Shown here: positions 57,970 through 64,000 of the stretch, in pieces | Layout of the letters: each line of letters opens with the position of its first letter | Numbering within the stretch: the first letter of the stretch is position 1 | The notes under the pieces: model-generated | What the model was told of the DNA's origin: nothing | Database searches by the model: none | The model's input: only the letters and a program-made list of their open reading frames with translations | Origin: Gnetum montanum | Taxonomy: Eukaryota > Streptophyta > Gnetopsida > Gnetales > Gnetaceae | Assembly (NCBI GenBank): GCA_015680685.1 | Contig: MNCI01002748.1 | Coordinates: forward strand, 343,901-407,900 | Length of the DNA: 64,000 bases | Direction: 5' to 3' | Translations under genes and position numbers: made by a program

Positions 57970-58949
57970 GAAAGTAGGCTCTAGGAATGTAAATTGGAAC
58001 AAGAGTTAAAGTCTTAACCACAAGAATTTACCAAATAGAAAACAATGCGTCAACCAAGATATACACTAATGATACAACCGGCAATGAGGTGAACAATGGA
58101 GGAAGAATGATGGAAAGAAGAGAATGGAATGGAATCTGAAGAACAAGGTGGTGTACATCCCCTTATGTGTTTCATAATTAATGTGACTTAGTAGATCCCA
58201 TTCCAAGTCTGGCCTCAAACAAACCACAGTTAGTGACTTCGCATCAATGCATTTGGCCAATCCATCCACTTGGAGTAACAAGAATGCCTTCACCCAAGAG
58301 GCACTACCATTCCTATGAAACAAAGGAGGAGAGAATGGAAAGCGAGAAGGGCCTTAGTTAGAGGAAACATGTTTATTTTAGTTTCATAACTAGTGCTTGT
58401 AGCCCAAATGATTATTTCATCTAAGGGGTGTGCTTTGAATTCTCACTATTTTTTTTTTTTTTTTGCGTGAGAACCACACCATGCAAAGACTTTGTTATTT
58501 TATTTGCTCAACTTCCCAATAATTGGGTAACATCGAAATGGTAAGAAAACTCAAGAAGAAAACATCCAAGCACCCAAGAGAATGGCCAACATAAATGCAT
58601 CAAGTTCCCTTGAAGTCACACCCTTTTCAATCCTTGAGTCCTTCCTTAGTTTGAGAAATGCCCAATCACCGATTCATTTAAATTTCTTATTATTTTGAAG
58701 AAAGGGATTGTACAGTTCCAATCCAAAAGAGACCATAGAATTTTATAGATGAATGGATGAATTGGACTCATTGCTTGTCATATCAAAAGAACCATACCTT
58801 AGTATCAACATCATAACTTAAAGGTAAAAACCAAACATTAGCAACCAATAGAAAATAAGTCATATGATCATGAGGAACACTTATTAAATGACAAACTTGA
58901 CAAGATGGATAACACACATATACAAAGAAATGAAAAATTACGACAATGT

Positions 58950-59035
58950 TATAAAACAAAAACAAGAAAAGTTAAAGAAATATGTAAAACAAAAATGTGT
59001 AAAACAAAAACTTGTAAAACAAAAACTTAAAAGAA
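58950..59035 (-). repeat. E5 TTTTGTTTTACA array
   Basis: GTAAAACAAAAATGTGTAAA units on the plus strand, as in E3. Confidence 0.6.
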
Positions 59036-59164
59036 CTGAGGGCTCCAAATGATTAGCATAGGTGGCCATCTCCCCCATGACTAAATTGAAAGGGAGAGAT
59101 CCAAAATAATGAGCGCCTATTTGAATTTCTTAGAAGTGTCCAACTTCTCTCGATCGATGTTCTT

Positions 59165-59890
59165 AGATTCAGGGGTGGAAGTTGGCGACGCTCATATTCC
59201 AATGTATCTATGATTTTGTTACAAGCGTGAGTTATTTCCCTAGTTCATTCCATGCATGTTGGTCAATTTCGCTTTCGATTAGCTATCAACCATGGGATAT
59301 CCACTTGTTGTGTGGTTGCTACATACAGGCACCATTGTATTTGTGTTTCTAGGGCATATCGGTTACATGGAAGAGATGCTGAGCATTCCTGCATGTCATC
59401 ACCCTCTGAGTCACTGTATGTGATGCATGGAAATTTCTTCTTCTCGATCTTTCCATAAGTATTTACATTAGATATTTCCAAGGAAAGATCACGAATTCCT
59501 AGGCATGCATCTACTATACTCAGCCATGCTCTTCCCATTATAATTGTTACTGTTGACTTCTATCATCAGTAAATCAACTAGGTATGACCAACCACACACA
59601 ATGGTAATGATGTCCTTTACCAATTCCAAGGGAATGGTGATGGACTAGTTAGCTAGCTCTAGTTGAATATTTCTCTTCTTGAGTTGGGGTAGGTTCTAGG
59701 CTTGATACATTTCTCGTGAGATTAAGTTGACTCCAGAACTTGTGTTAAGAAGAGCCTTATGTGGTTCATTCTTGGTGACTTGGAGGTAGATTAAGGGACT
59801 TCCAGGGTCAGAGAGTTTCCTAGGAAGGTGGCCTACCTTGATCCAGTTGGTAACGGTATGTGTTAACATAACGGTATGCATTAAGCTCTA
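59165..59890 (-). pseudogene. E5 protease, active-site Asp lost
   Basis: Frame 59881-59696 has PRKLSDPGSPLIYLQV and ALLNTSSGVNLIS, so the catalytic Asp seen in E3 is Asn here. Frame 59538-59263 has GRAWLSIVDACLGI and the post-protease tail with VATTQQVD. It is joined to the 3' region without RT. Confidence 0.78.
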
Positions 59891-60479
59891 TTGTTGGTTT
59901 GAAGGGAGCTCCGAAGTCGTATTTGTTGGATGAGTGTGTGTAGACTCAACCGCTTGTGGTTGTGAGAGCTTGTTTGGGCTTTTGGTTCTGAAGAAAGGTC
60001 TTCTCTTTATGTGGTTTTCAAAACTAGTAGCGAGTGGAAGGTTTATGGCTTTCATAACATTACGTTGCTACGGTTGAGTGGGAAGTTCCCCTTGCATTGT
60101 TGGAGTGGGTGGTAGTGGAACTACCGATGTAAGAGTGGCGGATGGATTCGAAGGATGGTACATGTGTGGAGTGTCTCCCATAGGAGAAGGAGTCCTAAAA
60201 TACTCCCAAACCTAGTAGTGATGTTGTGGAGTTATGTGACCCATAGAGTCACTTGGAGAAACTGGTTACTGCACATAATAACCATATGGGTCTGGTTGCC
60301 GGTAAGGGTATTGTTGCCTAGGCAGTGGCATCTCCCATCATTGTGGGTGTTGCCACTACTGGTGTTGCCCAATGGATTGTTGTGGAGTTCCACTTGGATA
60401 GTATGTTAATGGTTGGTGGAACTATCTTCGGTTACCTTGGAGATAAGGTAACCTTTGGGGTGCTTGCCATCTGGTAAGT

Positions 60480-62394
60480 CTCGGATTAAGTGCATACACT
60501 CCAGACTCTTGTAGACGTGAGATGATTAGACAACATCCCTTAGGATGGTCATATTGGCATATCTCACATCCACCATCATTGTCTGTGTCTAAATCCACAA
60601 CCTCATCGGAGATAGTTATTTTCCCCTTACGCTTGTCACGTGCATGGCCTGAATCTCTCCTATTTTTCTTATCATAGTCACTACCTCATTCCTCCTTAGA
60701 CTCCTCTATGATTTTTAGGATAGTTTCAAGTCTAGAGTCTAAGGAATCCCACAATTGATCCACCTTAGCTGACACTTCAGTTATTAGCTTTTGAAGCGAC
60801 AAGGTTTTTCTATTCACCAACTCTTTGAGTGGTGACTCATCCTCTTCATGGCAAAATCTCACTCCCTTTTTTTGAAGGGAGGGGTCATGGTTATATTCTT
60901 CCATGCTCTTTCTTTTCTATAGCTCTCCTTCTTCTTTGGCTACTTACTCCAACAATTGATAAATTTCATGGGATCTAAGTTTAGATAATCTCCCTTAGGC
61001 ATATGTCCCAATGGTTCTTCTAGTCTCATGTCTTAGCCCATCTACGAGGTGGCGTAGTTGATCCCATTGTGCATAACCATGGCCTGGGCAATCATGTCGC
61101 AATGCATAGTATTAGCCCATGGTAGCATCCAAGGGTTCGTGATTACCCTACTTCCATTCTTGGATCTTCTTATGCAAGTTAGACACTCTGGAGTACATTT
61201 GGTATTTATCGTTGAACAACTCTAACATCGTACTCCATCTCCTAATGGTTTCCGGCTTTAAGGACTGGTACCAACTCTCTGCTTCCTTGATGAGTGTCCT
61301 ACGGAACAACTTTAGTTTCTACCAATCATTTTCTATATTTTGCAAGGCACAAGCATCATGGAATGCCTGTAAATGATTTTGCGGATCAACATTATATCAC
61401 CCCTCAAAGCGTGGGATGTTGTTCATGTCTATGCGCTTGATCCGGCTATCCTTTTGATGCCTTGTAGGTATCCTAACTACCTCTGTGATATCTAGCATAC
61501 TTCAGGTGGCAAGTAGGGGTTCATCATGATCATCTCTCTCATGATGTCTATGATGTATGTGTTGTTCCCTACTTTTCCTTCGTTCATGCCTTGATTCTCT
61601 TGACTACCCTCGTCCTCTCTCTTGACTCTCTCATTGAGGTCTATCATCTTGCTTACCTTTATCCTTACCATTGTGCTCTCTATGGATACATCCTGATGTG
61701 GAAGGAGAGGGTGAGTGATGTGATGAAGGGGAAGAAGAAGGAGAACCATCACCATGACAATGTCTCCTACCTTCTCTTCGATGTTCCCTGCCCCAATCAT
61801 GATGAAGATTAGAATGCTCATCCTTATCTTGTGCTTGTGTTCTCTTAGTGAAAAATTGGTGTTCATGGGGATCAGAACAAGGGTTGTGTATCGTAGAGTG
61901 CAAGTTTTTATACCCCACATAGGAGGGGGAACATTAGCTTGTGAAGAACCTATTGAGATAGGTTCACCATCCTTTACTTCTCTTATGATGGGCAAACCAT
62001 TACGGGGGCCTTTGCCCTTCAACAATGTGTGGTGGCTCTCCTGCCATAAGTTCCTTAAATGTTGTGCTTCTATGGGATGGTAATCCCTTATGTCAAAATC
62101 ACCTACAACATATTTAGCATATAGTTGTTTCATGTCGATCTATGCCAAAGCATGGAGGAGCATGTTGGGGACTACATGATTTGGAGGTAACACTATGTTA
62201 CATTGCAAATCTCACCAATGTAGCTGTTTATCCTAATGGAGGATAAAAGTGAAATTGGGTATATACTCATCAGGATAAATATATTCCACTCGATGTTGTT
62301 GAGGAATTGGCAGATCTCGGTTATGCATGTTAGACTGTCGACTGTTTCTTGTATGATCCCTAGGTGGTGAAATGCTCGTATGAGAAGAAGACAT
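60480..62394 (-). pseudogene. E5 gag
   Basis: ATG at 62394 (MSSSHTSISPPRDHTRNS). Open block 62133-61492 has YAKYVVGDFDIRDYHPIEAQ, and an overlapping frame has a His/Ser-rich linker. The gag core includes a DWQKLKLF block near 61320, WYQSLKPETIRRWSTM near 61265-61220 and LFNDKYQMYSRVSNL. The coiled segment is 60904-60686. A CEICQYDHPKGCC counterpart is near 60560-60520. It carries the ~330 bp missing from E3 gag. Stops are scattered. Confidence 0.78.
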
Positions 62395-62520
62395 CTTAGT
62401 TTATCTCAGTGTGCTGATTAACCGTTATATAATTTTTTGTTTAATTAACCCTAAGGGTCCATTTAAGCTCCCAACAATGTAGATAATTTTCTATGTTCTA
62501 CTTAACACACAAACACTTAG

Positions 62521-62539
62521 TCCCAGGAAATGATGCCAA
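62521..62539 (-). other. E5 primer binding site, decayed
   Basis: The minus strand reads TTGGCATCATTTCCTGGGA beside the LTR, the tRNA-Asp type with several changes. Confidence 0.65.
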
Positions 62540-62795
62540 TGATGAGTGGAGAGGTACCCCTACACTCAACCATACGAATACGAGCGTTACACTCGTGATC
62601 CGGTCAAATTCCATAGACTAAGTGCCTCCACACCTCATGGAACACTTAAGGTTAATCATTCGTTGTCTTCCCAGACTTACTTGTATTTGTCATGGTTGTA
62701 TGGTTAAGTAAGTCTGAGGTATATGATTTTTATATCTTTTATGTTTTATCTCCTATGCTAATTAGGTAAAGGGTGAAGAAATTAATTAACTAGCA
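62540..62795 (-). repeat. E5 5' LTR, truncated
   Basis: On the plus strand it begins TGATGAGTGGAGAGGTACCC and matches the E3 LTR for about 255 bp, then similarity stops near 62795 in unrelated AT-rich sequence. Confidence 0.85.
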
Positions 62796-63420
62796 AATTT
62801 CACCATTTTATGCATATGGTCCCTTTCTCTTATACTAGTTTTAAAACTTTGTATAGCTAATTCCATGACCATTAGTTAATGTTGAGTTGTAATGCATTCT
62901 ACAAGTATGAATTTGTAATCTTTGCACATGACTATCCTTGAGTTTTGAAGTCTCTTTTACGCAGCACATGTGCATGTATGAATGTCCTAAGTTATTGTGC
63001 TCACACGTGCACGTGTGTGTGTGTTACCTAAGATATTCTTGCTAAACTTATAACTAATGTCTAATGGGTGTCATGACTCCTATTGTTCTTGTAGGTGCTG
63101 TGAACTTTGAGGTGTAGTCTATCTTGACTTTCTTTTCTATTCCTTACTAACTTTGAAACTCAAGGATGCTCTCTTATAGTGCTTTACGAAGGCAGCACAA
63201 CACGTTAACACAAGCTACCTAGCCATTAAAACATTGATGATGGTATAAATAACATCTATAATTAGTTACATTTTGATCTTATGTTTTTTTAATTTCTTCA
63301 TCTTAGTTGTTGGTAAATAGTAAAGGTAATATTTTATGAAGTTTAGATGTCTTTTTAATGAAAACCTAAGCTTAGAAGTTATAAGTTTGGAGGCACTTCC
63401 ATAGGCTAATGTTTTATATA
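62796..63420. other. Spacer with a G-box palindrome
   Basis: No gene. CACACGTGCACGTGTG at 63002-63017 is a perfect palindrome with two overlapping ACGTG cores, followed by a short TG repeat. Confidence 0.45.
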
Positions 63421-63759
63421 TTATAAAAATAAACTTAGCAAATCCTTCCAAACTTGCTCAAGATCATAATCATCAATATACAAGTAAGAAAAATCACCCA
63501 TACCTTCCACTTGCGATGTACTAAAATTCATGACATCTAATTTTGATAATGCGTTAGGCACTACATTATTCTTCTCACTCATATTCTTAAATATGGAATT
63601 GAATTCTTGCAATTATGGCACCCATTTTATTTGTTTGGCGTTCAACTTCTTTTGAAAATTTAGAATTTTTAGTGCTTTATGATCAATCATCAACAGAAAT
63701 TCTTTGCATAACAAGAAATATCTTCAAGGTTTAATGGTTTGAGAATTACATTCAACTCC
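63421..63759 (-). pseudogene. Ty3/gypsy RNase H fragment of a different lineage
   Basis: Read on the minus strand: LLMIDHKALKILNFQKKLNA near 63690, KQIKWVP, then EKNNVVPNALSKL near 63565. This is the DHKSL...QKELNARQ...GKENVVADALSR series of chromovirus-like RNase H, distinct from the E1-E4 type. It ends at the LTR that starts at 63760, so that element inserted into it. Confidence 0.65.
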
Positions 63760-64000
63760 TGATGAGTGGCGAGGTACCCCTACACTCCACCATACGAATA
63801 CGAGCGTGCACACGCGATCCGGTTAAAACTCCGCAGACTAAATGCCTTAACGCCACAAGAAACACTTGGGGTTAATCGTTCGTTGTCTTCCCAGGCTTGC
63901 TTGTATGTGTCACGGTGTATGGTTAAGCAAGTCTGAGGTATGTGATTTTTTTGGTATTTTCGGCTTATCTTCTATGCTACCAGGAGAAAGGGTTGAGAAA
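63760..64000. mobile_element. E6: LTR of the E3/E5 family, runs off the window
   Basis: It begins TGATGAGTGGCGAGGTACCC and follows the E3 LTR (ACCATACGAATACGAGCG, GTCTTCCCAGGCTTGC, AAGTCTGAGGTATGTGATTT) to the window end. The orientation of the whole element is unresolved; the LTR itself reads in the minus direction like E3. Confidence 0.85.

Larger units (their letters stand above)
57970..62795 (-). mobile_element. E5: pol-less element of the E3 type, truncated at both ends
   Basis: In minus orientation: partial 5' LTR (62795-62540), primer site, gag, protease, then the 3' region to 57970, with no RT, RNase H or integrase. The junction from protease tail to 3' region (about 59135-59170) has the same sequences on both sides as E3 (about 40412-40450). 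Its left end stops inside the 3' region, before the polypurine tract and 3' LTR. Confidence 0.85.

Overview
This window looks like intergenic DNA from a land plant with a large, repeat-rich nuclear genome. It is AT-rich, almost gene-free, and filled with old nested Ty3/gypsy LTR retrotransposons and plant L1-type LINEs. A conifer or other gymnosperm would fit the low gene density and the decay of the copies, but no gene here fixes the taxon. All family names come from reading motifs by eye; no search or alignment program was run.

Layout. 1-640 is the tail of an old LTR. 1315-27320 is a plus-strand Ty3/gypsy element (E1) of about 13.2 kb once its insert is subtracted. A second full-length element of 12.8 kb (E2, 7474-20272, plus strand) sits inside the integrase zinc-finger region of E1. 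Both have the order LTR - tRNA-Asp primer site - gag - pol - long 3' region - LTR. Both carry an extra sense-strand ORF (aORF, about 940 codons) in the 3' region, preceded by its own LTR-like promoter block. 27321-37772 is the only stretch free of LTR elements. It holds a three-level LINE nest (LINE-C cut by LINE-A cut by LINE-B, 29790-33905), SINE-like pieces, and a probable two-exon small membrane-protein gene on the minus strand (35178-35865), the best candidate for a real host gene.

37773-44390 is E3, a minus-strand element with a perfect CCTAT target duplication. It retains gag and protease but lacks reverse transcriptase, RNase H and integrase. E5 (57970-62795, minus, both ends truncated) has the same deletion, so the two belong to one non-autonomous subfamily. 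E4 (50348-54972, minus) is a 3' part of a related element with the best-kept integrase. It is bordered by an assembly gap on the left and by an oppositely oriented LTR piece (E7) on the right. 44391-50242 is a patchwork of LINE fragments, a foldback element and an LTR piece. The window ends with a different Ty3/gypsy RNase H fragment that is cut by another LTR of the E3/E5 family (63760 to the window end).

How the parts relate. E1-E6 share an 8-base LTR terminus (TGATGAGT), a tRNA-Asp primer site, the gag start MSSSH, an unusual CX2CX3HX3CC gag motif and a polypurine tract of the form CATGGGGGTA. They look like one Tat/Athila-related superfamily with autonomous-type members (E1/E2 with aORF, E4 with pol and no aORF) and pol-less members (E3, E5). 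All pol copies are dead. Many stops are TAG or TAA where a sibling has CAG, CAA or TGG, as expected from deamination of methylated cytosine. The most interesting signals are the aORF with its internal promoter block, the family-specific palindrome arrays in the LTR U3 regions, in-frame stops shared by three pol copies, and the small two-exon gene.
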